In this document: positions 1 through 6,145 of the stretch, one piece after another
Layout of the letters: every line of letters starts with the position of its first letter
Position numbering within the stretch: the stretch's first letter is position 1
Origin: an uncultured Candidatus Melainabacteria bacterium
GTDB taxonomy: Bacteria; Cyanobacteriota; Vampirovibrionia; Gastranaerophilales; Gastranaerophilaceae
Reading direction: 5' to 3'
NCBI GenBank assembly: GCA_946622835.1
Contig: CAMOQI010000010.1
Span: 1 to 10,841 of the forward strand
DNA length: 10,841 nucleotides
Notes under the pieces: model-generated
The model's input: only the letters and a program-made list of their open reading frames with translations
Databases searched by the model: none
Told to the model about the DNA's origin: nothing
Made by a program: the position numbers and the translations under genes

Positions 1-890
1 ATGTAGTTGACTTACTTGTTGTTATGGCCGACGGTAGTCTTATCCGTACCGGTTCAAATACTATTAAAAATGCGGTGGGATATAATCTGGGAAGTATTTT
101 TATAGGCTCTGAGGGTACTTTGGGAATTGTAGTTGAAGCAACGTTAAAGCTTATAACAAAGCCTCAGTGTACTCAGGTTATAATGGCGTATTTTGAGGAA
201 GTTGAAGATGCTGTAAAATCTGTTAATCAAATTATTGAACGTCAAATTTGCCCGACAACGGTTGATTTTATGGACCAAAATGCTTTAAAAACAGTGGAAA
301 ATTATTATCCGACAGGTTTAGACGTGGGTAAACAGGCTGCATTGATTGTGGAAGTAGATGGCTTTAAGTCAGTTATGGATGAACAGCGTGGTCTTGTTTG
401 TCATGTTTTGCGCGAAAATGGTGCAACAGGTATTCAGTATTCAAGAAATAAGCAAGAAGCAGACAGGATTTGGGCTGCACGGCGATCTTCAATGGCGGCT
501 TGTGCAAAGCTTGCCCCAAATGTCACAACTGACGATGTTATTGTTCCAAGAGAAAATTTAGGTAAATTGGTTAAAGGAATTCAAGAAATTACTGCCCGTC
601 ATAACTTGAAACTTTGTATGGTGGGACATGTCGGCGACGGAAGTATTCATCCGCAAATCCCGATAGATATGGATAATAAAGATGAATATCGCCGCTACAA
701 AATAGCAAAATCCGAAATATATCAGTTGACTTCAAAACTGGGCGGAACAATCTCTTCAGAGCACGGAATCGGAATTGTTAAAAAAGATTATATCTCAAGG
801 GTTGTAGAATCAGGAACTATTGAATATATGCGCCAAATTAAAAAAGTGTTTGACCCAAGAAATATCTTGAATCCGTATAAGATTTTTTGA
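1..890 (+). CDS. glcD: FAD-linked oxidase, GlcD/D-lactate dehydrogenase type (5' partial)
   Basis: C-terminal ~295 residues of a flavin-dependent 2-hydroxyacid dehydrogenase (COG0277), the family that oxidises glycolate or D-lactate to the 2-oxoacid. The frame is open to the left edge (first full codon at 3), and the residues before the first internal Met (VVDLLVVMADGS) match the family, so that Met at 24 is not the start. Visible: the end of the FAD-binding PCMH domain (RTGSNTIKNAVGYNL, then FIGSEGTLGIV), then the FAD-oxidase C-terminal domain with GHVGDGSIHP (usually GHxGDGNxHP, so N is S here), SSEHGIGIVKKDY, and the closing KKVFDPRNILNPYKIF. The His/Glu-rich motifs surround the flavin and the metal or substrate carboxylate. 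No glcE or glcF follows; the gene ends in its own terminator. Whether the substrate is glycolate, lactate or another 2-hydroxyacid cannot be told from this fragment. Confidence 0.9.
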   Translation, partial: VVDLLVVMADGSLIRTGSNTIKNAVGYNLGSIFIGSEGTLGIVVEATLKLITKPQCTQVIMAYFEEVEDAVKSVNQIIERQICPTTVDFMDQNALKTVENYYPTGLDVGKQAALIVEVDGFKSVMDEQRGLVCHVLRENGATGIQYSRNKQEADRIWAARRSSMAACAKLAPNVTTDDVIVPRENLGKLVKGIQEITARHNLKLCMVGHVGDGSIHPQIPIDMDNKDEYRRYKIAKSEIYQLTSKLGGTISSEHGIGIVKKDYISRVVESGTIEYMRQIKKVFDPRNILNPYKIF

Positions 891-896
891 TGATAG

Positions 897-930
897 AAAG
901 CGGCGGAGCCGAAGGCTCCGCCGCTTTTTT
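897..930 (+). terminator. Strong intrinsic terminator after the glcD-like gene
   Basis: A perfect 14-bp stem (897-910 with 914-927; core AGCGGCGGAGCC) with a GAA loop runs straight into a T-run ending at 930. It starts 6 bases after the oxidase stop codon. The gene converging on the - strand ends at 943, so the hairpin may also stop that transcript, although the - strand tail (CTTTCTATC) is a weak U-tract. Confidence 0.9.
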
Positions 931-942
931 ATATAACCTGTT

Positions 943-2184
943 TTATATTTTTACGGATTGTATTAGTGCATTAACAACATCTTTGTCCCATTTAATTCCG
1001 GCTTCTGAGGTTATTATATCAAGTGCTTTTGCACTGTCCATTGCCTTCCTGTATGGTCTGTCGGAAGTCATTGCACAGTATGCATCAGCAACGGAGATAA
1101 TCCTTGATCCAAGGGGGATAGATTGCCCTTTTAGTCCTTCCGGTCCGCCGCTTCCGTCTACACGCTCAGTTTGATATGTAATATATGGAACGACCTCTGA
1201 TAAGAAATTGATATTCATCAATAAATTGACTCCGATATTTGTGTGATTTTTTATCTTTTGGAGTTCTTGTGCTGAAAGTTTTCCGTTATTTGCAAAAATC
1301 TTTTCAGGTAATGTTATTTTACCGATATTTTGCAAGAGTCCTGCGTAATAGATTAGGTCTGTTGTTTTTTCGTTTAATCCTAACTTTTTACAGATGTTCC
1401 TTGCCAGTTTTGCGGTGTTTCTGGAATGAGAAACTGTATATTGACCTTTTCTGTCAACAGCATTTGCCAGTGATTCAACAAAATTTTGTTGAAAATCGTA
1501 TAAATCACCTATTAATGTGGTTAATTCCGCTCTTGATTGCTTTAACTCAATTTCATTTGTATCGGGTGAATCAATCAATTTATTTGTAAGTTCAACTTCT
1601 GACTGAAGCGTAATTGTTGTCCCGAGCAAGTTTGCTATGCTTAAAATAAGTTCTATAAAATCTTTTTCAAGCTTATTTTTGGTTTTTATTGCGATAACAC
1701 CAACAGGCATAGTTGAGCTTCTCATCGAAACATATAACCATTCATCTTTTTCTATCGTATCCTCGTAAATTAAGTCTGCTAAGGATATATCTATGCTGTT
1801 TTCGATGTTTGTTGAATTTCCAACTAGCGAAAGTTCATCATTTTTTATTAAATATATTTTGCATTCTTCAACTTCAAGCATTTGAACAATCGATTTTGCT
1901 ATAGATGTGTATATTGCTTGTTGTTCCCCTGAGCTAAAATTCAGGACGCACAATGTATTTTTTGAAGAATATATATCAGTAAGCTCTCTTAGCTGATTTT
2001 TAATTCTGTCTTTTTTGTTAGCGCTCACGCTAATTTTTTTTGCAAAATCTTCAGAGATAAGAGTTTCGGCAATAAAATCGCCGAGGTTCAGGGCAAACAT
2101 TTCTTCTATCGGATCATTGCCGGTTAACAAATCCGATTGCCCGAAAAGCGAAACTCCAAGCTCGTTTTTCTCTTCTTTAGCCAT
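943..2184 (-). CDS. GAF-like sensor with a degenerate HD-GYP domain (likely non-catalytic)
   Basis: A 413-residue soluble protein with no signal peptide or membrane segment. Residues ~70-195 look like a GAF-type sensor fold, ~196-235 form a helical linker, and ~236-413 are an HD-GYP domain, normally a phosphodiesterase that hydrolyses cyclic di-GMP. The scaffold is well kept: NAVDRKGQYTVSHSR around H253, LPEKIF, H314, DGSG at 343-346, RIISVADAYCAMTSDRPYR with D367. The catalytic motifs are altered. The HD pair is Q285-N286 (LLQNIGK), the HH pair is Q338-T339 (YQTERVDG), and GYP reads GGP (346-348). H253, K289, H314 and D367 remain. Loss of four of the usual metal ligands argues against hydrolysis; a ligand-binding or partner-binding role is more likely. 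The frame is intact and the start has a good SD (GAAGGAAAG), so it is not a decayed gene. It lies 135 bp downstream of the ftsL-like gene on the same strand. Family call sure; loss of activity inferred. Confidence 0.88.
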   Translation of the reverse strand: MAKEEKNELGVSLFGQSDLLTGNDPIEEMFALNLGDFIAETLISEDFAKKISVSANKKDRIKNQLRELTDIYSSKNTLCVLNFSSGEQQAIYTSIAKSIVQMLEVEECKIYLIKNDELSLVGNSTNIENSIDISLADLIYEDTIEKDEWLYVSMRSSTMPVGVIAIKTKNKLEKDFIELILSIANLLGTTITLQSEVELTNKLIDSPDTNEIELKQSRAELTTLIGDLYDFQQNFVESLANAVDRKGQYTVSHSRNTAKLARNICKKLGLNEKTTDLIYYAGLLQNIGKITLPEKIFANNGKLSAQELQKIKNHTNIGVNLLMNINFLSEVVPYITYQTERVDGSGGPEGLKGQSIPLGSRIISVADAYCAMTSDRPYRKAMDSAKALDIITSEAGIKWDKDVVNALIQSVKI

Positions 2185-2262
2185 AATCTTTCCTTCTAAA
2201 ACAATTATTGTACATATAATTACGGCAAGAATGAAAAAAACTTTAATGCTTTTTCTAAAAAT

Positions 2263-2300
2263 ACATACTTTAGTATGTGTATAATACGACCAAAGTATGT
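2263..2300. promoter_or_regulatory. Palindrome plus third half-site upstream of the HD-GYP gene
   Basis: ACATACTTTAGTATGT (2263-2278) has 7-bp inverted arms around TT. A further copy of AGTATGT lies at 2294-2300, 22 bp (about two helical turns) from the one at 2272. The two copies may be operator half-sites for the HD-GYP gene. Alternatively, on the - strand the palindrome forms a short AT-rich hairpin followed by ATTTTT, which could act as a weak terminator of the rsmH-ftsL transcript. A TATAAT at 2280-2285 reads on the + strand and has no gene downstream. Confidence 0.35.
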
Positions 2301-2319
2301 TTACATTTGTTAATAATTT

Positions 2320-2790
2320 TTAATAGCCGATAGCCCAATTAAATTTGTTTGAAGCAGTCTTTACCGGAACAACTACTGTTGTTGTATCGGCGTTCATCGC
2401 TGTGACTTCGATGACTTTTTGTGCTTTTTGCAGAAGATTAAACTCCCCGATTTTTGTGTCAACGTTGTTAAATGATTTAAGCCTGTCCAATTCTGCTTGT
2501 AAATCTTGATTTTCTGAATCGAGGCGAACGATTTCATTATCAAGACTGTTTAGTTTGGCTTCATAATTCATTGCAATATAGTAACTGACAAACGTAATAA
2601 CGATTGCAATACCAAGGAAAAAAGTCAACGTTTTGTTTATTCTTCTTGTTATCATTTCTCTTACTGTCAGTGGTCTTTGCTGATAGAAAGAACCTTCAAT
2701 AACCGAATTGCCTTCCTGTGCCATCGGGCTTGTTGTATATGAGCTGTTGTAGCTGTTATAATCTTTAACTTTTAATCTTGCTGTATTCAA
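2320..2790 (-). CDS. ftsL: FtsL-like cell division protein
   Basis: A 156-residue bitopic membrane protein with the FtsL layout: a ~50-residue charged cytoplasmic N-terminus (residues 45-52 rich in Arg/Lys), one membrane segment at about 55-73 (TFFLGIAIVITFVSYYIAM), then a predicted coiled coil at about 75-106 with regular hydrophobic positions (L80, I87, L90, L97, L101, L104), followed by a KAQKVIEVTAMN segment and a Thr/Val-rich tail. FtsL works with DivIC/FtsB and FtsQ/DivIB in activating septal peptidoglycan synthesis. FtsL sequences are poorly conserved, so the call rests on topology plus position directly after rsmH (25-bp gap), where ftsL normally sits. The start is TTG, supported by AGGGGA about 6 bases upstream; the first internal Met would cut 22 residues. 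The protein is longer than many FtsLs (about 100-120 residues). No ftsI/pbp gene follows. Confidence 0.65.
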   Translation of the reverse strand: MNTARLKVKDYNSYNSSYTTSPMAQEGNSVIEGSFYQQRPLTVREMITRRINKTLTFFLGIAIVITFVSYYIAMNYEAKLNSLDNEIVRLDSENQDLQAELDRLKSFNNVDTKIGEFNLLQKAQKVIEVTAMNADTTTVVVPVKTASNKFNWAIGY

Positions 2791-2815
2791 TTTGATCCCC
2801 TGCCAAATTTTGCTC

Positions 2816-3754
2816 TCAATATTTTCTTATACATTTTGCCACTCTTAGCTTGGCGCTTCTGGATGGTGGATTTTCACTGATTTCCTGTTGCGTTGCCGTA
2901 ATCGGTTTTTTATTTATCAACTCCAAGATTGGAGGAGGGCATTTGCAAACCATTTGATTGGGTTCACAATGGCAACGGGTTGAATTGTACTTAAACAGTT
3001 GTTTTACAATTCGATCTTCTAACGAGTGAAAACTGATTACACTAATTATAGCACCAAAGTCTAATAAATCCAATACATCATTTAATGTGTTTTTAACATT
3101 TTGTAACTCGTGATTTACTTCAATCCTGATGGCTTGAAATATTCGTGTGGCGGGATGAATTGACGTTTTAATTCTTGGGGTGGCATTCACTGTTAGGTTT
3201 GCTAATTCTGTAGTGGTGCTTATTGGTTTTATTTTTCTTTGTTCAACTATTGCTTTGGCAATTCTTTTGGAAAATCTTTCTTCTCCGTATTCTGAAAAGA
3301 TTTTTACCAGCTCCTCTTCTTTGTAATCGTTAACAACGTTATAGGCAGTGAAATCCGAATCGGTGTTAAAGCGCATATCAAGAGGGGCTTCTTTTGAAAA
3401 AGAGAATCCGCGTTCTTGTTTGGTTAATTGATGATAGGAAGCTCCTAAATCAAACAAAATTCCACCTGTTATTTTATCAATTCCAAGACTTTTTAGTACG
3501 GATTTTATATTTGTGTATGAATCCTTTACGATTGTTAAATTTTTGTATTTGGAAAGCCTTTTGGTTGCTGCATTAATGGCGTCTTGATCAATGTCAAATG
3601 CTATTAATTTCCCGTTTGGACTTATTCGTTCAAGTATCAATTCACTGTGACCGCCTCCGCCCAAGGTGCAGTCAACATAAGTTAGACCGTTTTTGCATTC
3701 AAGCGCATCGACTGCTTCATTTTTCATTACCGTATAGTGTTTAAATTCACTCAT
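2816..3754 (-). CDS. rsmH: 16S rRNA (cytosine(1402)-N(4))-methyltransferase RsmH
   Basis: A 312-residue SAM-dependent methyltransferase (MraW family, typical length) that N4-methylates C1402 in the P-site region of 16S rRNA. Motifs in order: CTLGGGGHSELIL near residue 30 (SAM-binding motif I); FDIDQDAI; GILFDLGASYHQL and ERGFSFSKEAPLDMRF (family signature); HPATRIFQAIRIEVN; VISFHSLEDRIVK; and a Cys/His cluster (CHCEPNQMVCKCPP) near 260-275. It heads a - strand unit with the ftsL-like gene, the usual dcw order rsmH-ftsL. No mraZ lies upstream; a divergent unknown gene is there instead. The ATG at 3754 has no Shine-Dalgarno sequence upstream, and a promoter-like -10 lies only 11 bases away, so translation may be leaderless. 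Confidence 0.96.
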   Translation of the reverse strand: MSEFKHYTVMKNEAVDALECKNGLTYVDCTLGGGGHSELILERISPNGKLIAFDIDQDAINAATKRLSKYKNLTIVKDSYTNIKSVLKSLGIDKITGGILFDLGASYHQLTKQERGFSFSKEAPLDMRFNTDSDFTAYNVVNDYKEEELVKIFSEYGEERFSKRIAKAIVEQRKIKPISTTTELANLTVNATPRIKTSIHPATRIFQAIRIEVNHELQNVKNTLNDVLDLLDFGAIISVISFHSLEDRIVKQLFKYNSTRCHCEPNQMVCKCPPPILELINKKPITATQQEISENPPSRSAKLRVAKCIRKY

Positions 3755-3765
3755 AATTAGATTTT

Positions 3766-3792
3766 ATCATAAAATTTTGTTATCGATAGCAA
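3766..3792 (-). promoter_or_regulatory. Candidate rsmH promoter
   Basis: On the - strand, TTGCTA (complement of 3787-3792) and TATGAT (complement of 3766-3771) are 15 bp apart, a short spacer. The -10 box ends 11 bases before the rsmH ATG, placing the predicted transcript start only a few bases from the start codon. Confidence 0.4.
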
Positions 3793-3796
3793 AATT
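3773..3796. promoter_or_regulatory. 24-bp near-perfect palindrome between divergent genes (candidate operator)
   Basis: The 20-bp core TTTTGTTATCGATAGCAAAA (3775-3794) is palindromic except for one mismatched pair (3780/3789). The outer AA (3773-3774) and TT (3795-3796) also pair, giving 22 of 24 symmetric bases centred on TATCGATA. It contains the candidate -35 boxes of both divergent promoters, TTGCTA for rsmH and TTGTTA (3777-3782) for the 132-residue gene, so a dimeric regulator bound here could affect both. No known operator was recognised. Confidence 0.45.
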
Positions 3797-3805
3797 ATTT
3801 ATTAG
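3777..3805 (+). promoter_or_regulatory. Weak candidate promoter for the 132-residue protein gene
   Basis: TTGTTA at 3777-3782 and TATTAG at 3800-3805 are separated by 17 bp. The leader to the ATG at 3837 would be about 24 bases and would include the SD. The -10 match is moderate. Confidence 0.3.
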
Positions 3806-3836
3806 GTGGTTTATAAAGAAAAATGAAAGAGGTAAT

Positions 3837-4235
3837 ATGCAAATTTCAAGCGATTATAACCAGCCGGCATTTGGGATAAGGATATATAATGAAAATAATG
3901 CTTTATCTGAAATTGTTCAGTGTGCAAAAGATAAACATATATTGCCATTATTGGATGGGATTTTAAATAATTTATATCATGTTGTCGGAGGGGATATGGT
4001 TATTATCCATGGGGTAGATAAAACTACCGGAAAGGTATTTTCTAATTTTACGATAGGAAATAACACCGTTCATAATCCTGTAAAGGAAAACACTGTGCCG
4101 GCAGCGGTTTCGTTGCAAGGTTTGTTTGACTTGTTGGATAAGTCTAATCCGAATTTGATGAAGCTTTTAGGTAATAAAGTCAGTAGGCATGTTCGGCCCG
4201 AGAAAATTATAAACAGATATTCTGCAAGGGAATAA
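3837..4235 (+). CDS. Hypothetical protein, 132 residues, N-terminal 'QPAFGIRI' segment
   Basis: I do not recognise a family. The start at 3837 is chosen because GAAAGAGGT sits just upstream; a TTG at 3777 would extend the frame by 20 residues but has no SD and lies in the promoter/palindrome region. No signal peptide or membrane segment is evident. The N-terminus reads MQISSDYNQPAFGIRIYNEN. The central part (HILPLLDGILNNLYHVVGGDMVIIHGVDKTTGKVFSNFTIG) alternates hydrophobic residues as a soluble alpha/beta protein would. The C-terminal half is basic (KVSRHVRPEKIINRYSARE). It is divergent from rsmH and has its own terminator, so it is probably monocistronic. It could be lineage-restricted; the function is unknown. 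Confidence 0.75.
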   Translation: MQISSDYNQPAFGIRIYNENNALSEIVQCAKDKHILPLLDGILNNLYHVVGGDMVIIHGVDKTTGKVFSNFTIGNNTVHNPVKENTVPAAVSLQGLFDLLDKSNPNLMKLLGNKVSRHVRPEKIINRYSARE

Positions 4236-4238
4236 ACT

Positions 4239-4273
4239 AAAAAGAGGAACCTTTAGGTTCCTCTTTTCTTTTT
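4239..4273. terminator. Bidirectional intrinsic terminator between convergent small genes
   Basis: The stem AAAAGAGGAACCT (4240-4252) pairs with AGGTTCCTCTTTT (4255-4267) around a TT loop and is followed by a T-rich tail on the + strand (CTTTTTC). The other strand also ends the stem in TTTTTAG. It lies between the + gene ending at 4235 and the - gene ending at 4292 and can serve both. Confidence 0.88.
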
Positions 4274-4291
4274 CATACAAAATATTAAATT

Positions 4292-4468
4292 TTAAAGTAT
4301 AAATCCGGCTAAGCCCTCCTGATCAAAAATTTCAACAAACTTGTCGAATGTACAGCTCACTTCAGAACCTGATTCGTCTATGATTTGTACAATTTTTTCT
4401 AAGTCTTCTGATTTAACGGTCTCATCTAGTGATACAATGTAAAAATGATTCGGTTTTTCAAATTCCAT
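4292..4468 (-). CDS. Small acidic hypothetical protein, 58 residues
   Basis: No family was recognised. The ATG at 4468 is preferred because AAAGAGGT lies 6-7 bases upstream; a GTG at 4498 would add 10 residues (VTKTERGHK...) that overlap this SD. The protein is strongly acidic (14 Asp/Glu against 4 Lys and no Arg) and starts MEFEKPNHFYIVSLDE, with a probable beta strand, then an amphipathic helix (SEDLEKIVQIIDESG) and a second one (TFDKFVEIFDQ), ending in the hydrophobic GLAGFIL. It has no membrane segment. Its upstream region carries a nested inverted repeat. It converges on the 132-residue gene, and the two share the 10-base string TGAAAGAGGT at their ribosome binding sites. Codon use and the good SD favour a real gene. 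Confidence 0.6.
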   Translation of the reverse strand: MEFEKPNHFYIVSLDETVKSEDLEKIVQIIDESGSEVSCTFDKFVEIFDQEGLAGFIL

Positions 4469-4507
4469 TTTGTGACCTCTTTCAGTTTTCGTAACCACGT
4501 TATATAT

Positions 4508-4545
4508 ATCGGTTATTTTGGTAAATTCTTTAGAAGTTTACCGAT
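4508..4545. promoter_or_regulatory. Nested inverted repeat upstream of the 58-residue gene
   Basis: GGTAAA (4520-4525) and TTTACC (4537-4542) enclose TTCT-TT-AGAA, giving a 10-bp hairpin with one bulged G. ATCGGT (4508-4513) can alternatively pair with ACCGAT (4540-4545), which overlaps the TTTACC arm, so the two pairings compete. On the - strand TTTACC could serve as a -35 box, with TATAAC 15 bp downstream as -10, about 40 bases before the start codon. It may be an operator or a leader structure; no known family was recognised. Confidence 0.35.
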
Positions 4546-4564
4546 CTTTGTTACAAATGTTTAC

Positions 4565-4599
4565 AAAAAAAATAAAAGGCTGATTTTCAGCCTTTTATT
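4565..4599 (-). terminator. Intrinsic terminator of gltX
   Basis: On the - strand, a 13-bp stem with core AAAAGGCTGA / TCAGCCTTTT (4571-4583 with 4587-4599) runs into an uninterrupted T-run (complement of the A-run 4565-4572). It lies about 20 bases after the gltX stop codon. Confidence 0.92.
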
Positions 4600-4618
4600 T
4601 TGATAGTTGTTTGGTTTA

Positions 4619-6094
4619 TTATATAGCGGCTTTTTTTATAGCCTTTTCTGCTCTGTAAAGAGTTTTTTCTTTGCCAAGAATTTCCAGAACTCCAATCATA
4701 TCGGCTCCGCGAGTTCTGCCTGTAATAGCTGCACGAATTGCCCACATTGTAACTTTTGGCTTAACTCCTTTTTCCTTCCAATCGCCGCGAAAGATTTCCA
4801 GTTTTGAATGAAGATTTTCTTCTGTCCAATCCCAATCTACAGCTTTTGATACAAAATCTTTCAATACATCTTGCGCTATTTGTGTATCAAGGGTTTCGGT
4901 TTGTGCTTCGGGTTCTATTCTGACATCTTGTCCGAAGAAATATTCGACTGCGTCTGTTATATCGGATAATAGAACCAATGGTTCTCTTGTTATTTCAATC
5001 ATTTTTGTATATTGTGCATCTGATAATTCACCCAAATTATATTTAGAAAGATATGGTTTAAGCATTTCTTTTAATTTGTCCATAGGAATCTGTTTAATGT
5101 AATGGCTGTTCATCCATTTTAGTTTGTCATATTCAAATATTGAATTAGAGGAGGAGATTTCATTGATTCTAAAATCTTGTGCGATTTGATCAACAGTTTT
5201 AATTTCTTCTCCGTCAGACGGTGACCAGCCAAGAAGTGCAACAAAATTTATTAAAGCTTCTGTTAAGTAACCTTCTTTTACAAAGTCTGAAACAGCAGTT
5301 GCCCCGTGGCGCTTTGAAAGTTTACTTCTGTCAGGCGCAAGTATCATTCCAAGGTGTCCGAATTCAGGGACATCAAATCCTAAAGCCTTAAAAATAAGGA
5401 TTTGCTTATAGGTATTTGAAATATGGTCTTCTCCGCGAATGACGTGTGTGATTTTCATTAGAGCATCGTCTATTACTACTGCAAAATTGTAAGTTGGAGC
5501 TCCGTTTGATTTTTGGATGACAAAATCACCTAAAAGATCTGTGTCCATGTGGAGTTTTCCTTTTACAAGATCGTCAAATTCTAAAGTGGAAGAAGGGTAG
5601 AAGGCTTTTTGTGCTTTTGCGATATTAAATCTAATTGCGGGTTTTCTGCCTTGAGCTCTTAGTTTTTCTTTTTCTTCATTAGTTAAGTTTTCGCATTTTT
5701 TAGAATAAACGTATGCTTTTTTAGCTTGGGTAGCTTCTTCTTTTTCCGCTTCGAGTTCTTCAGGAGTGCAAAAACATTCATATGCAAAGCCTGAATCCAG
5801 TAATTTTTGTACATATTTAGGATAAATATCAAATCTTTCGGATTGAGTATAAGGTCCATACGGTCCTCCGACATCGGGACCTTCATCCCAGTTTAATCCC
5901 AGAGCTTTTAAACTGTCAAAAATATTGTCAATATATTCTTGTGATGTTCTGTCTGCATCCGTATCTTCAATTCTTAATATAAATTTTCCGTTATTTTTTT
6001 TAGCAAATAAATAATTAAAAAGTGCGGTTCTTGCTGTTCCAATGTGTAAATTTCCGCTTGGAGACGGCGCAATTCTTACTCTTGTTTCTGACAT
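4619..6094 (-). CDS. gltX: Glutamyl-tRNA synthetase
   Basis: A 491-residue class I aminoacyl-tRNA synthetase charging tRNA-Glu (and possibly tRNA-Gln if the organism uses the GatCAB route). The ATP-binding HIGH motif appears as HIGT at 17-20 within PSPSGNLHIGTARTALFNY; RIEDTD is at 41-46; GEDHISNT at 221-228; and the KMSKS-type loop is KLSKRHG at 258-264. A CxC (C107, C109) plus C134 recalls the partial zinc-site pattern of the family. The C-terminal half is the anticodon-binding helical domain, including WMNSHYIK and TGRTRGADMIGVLEILG. Length is normal. The ATG at 6094 is chosen: it has AGAAGGA 6 bases upstream and begins MSETRVRIAPSP as expected. A TTG at 6187 would add 31 residues with no family counterpart. 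The gene has its own downstream terminator; upstream there is a 137-bp gap to the COG3580 gene on the same strand. Confidence 0.97.
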   Translation of the reverse strand: MSETRVRIAPSPSGNLHIGTARTALFNYLFAKKNNGKFILRIEDTDADRTSQEYIDNIFDSLKALGLNWDEGPDVGGPYGPYTQSERFDIYPKYVQKLLDSGFAYECFCTPEELEAEKEEATQAKKAYVYSKKCENLTNEEKEKLRAQGRKPAIRFNIAKAQKAFYPSSTLEFDDLVKGKLHMDTDLLGDFVIQKSNGAPTYNFAVVIDDALMKITHVIRGEDHISNTYKQILIFKALGFDVPEFGHLGMILAPDRSKLSKRHGATAVSDFVKEGYLTEALINFVALLGWSPSDGEEIKTVDQIAQDFRINEISSSNSIFEYDKLKWMNSHYIKQIPMDKLKEMLKPYLSKYNLGELSDAQYTKMIEITREPLVLLSDITDAVEYFFGQDVRIEPEAQTETLDTQIAQDVLKDFVSKAVDWDWTEENLHSKLEIFRGDWKEKGVKPKVTMWAIRAAITGRTRGADMIGVLEILGKEKTLYRAEKAIKKAAI

Positions 6095-6145
6095 TTTATC
6101 CTTCTTTCTGTATTTTGTTTTGGACTTTAAAACCCTGTAAATATA

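Noticed and set aside
897..930. GC-rich hairpin as a dispersed REP-like or mobile element remnant
   Set aside because: Only one copy is in the window, it directly follows a stop codon and it ends in a T-run; a terminator explains it fully.
887..1174. 95-codon + strand open frame beginning in the terminator
   Set aside because: It runs through the terminator hairpin and then antisense to the well-supported HD-GYP gene; it has no SD and no family-like sequence.
943..2184. Annotation of the HD-GYP gene as an active c-di-GMP phosphodiesterase
   Set aside because: Four of the expected metal ligands (HD and HH) are substituted, so catalytic activity is not supported.
3777..3836. 20-residue extension of the 132-residue protein from a TTG
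   Set aside because: No SD at the TTG, and the stretch is the palindrome/promoter region; the ATG at 3837 has GAAAGAGGT.
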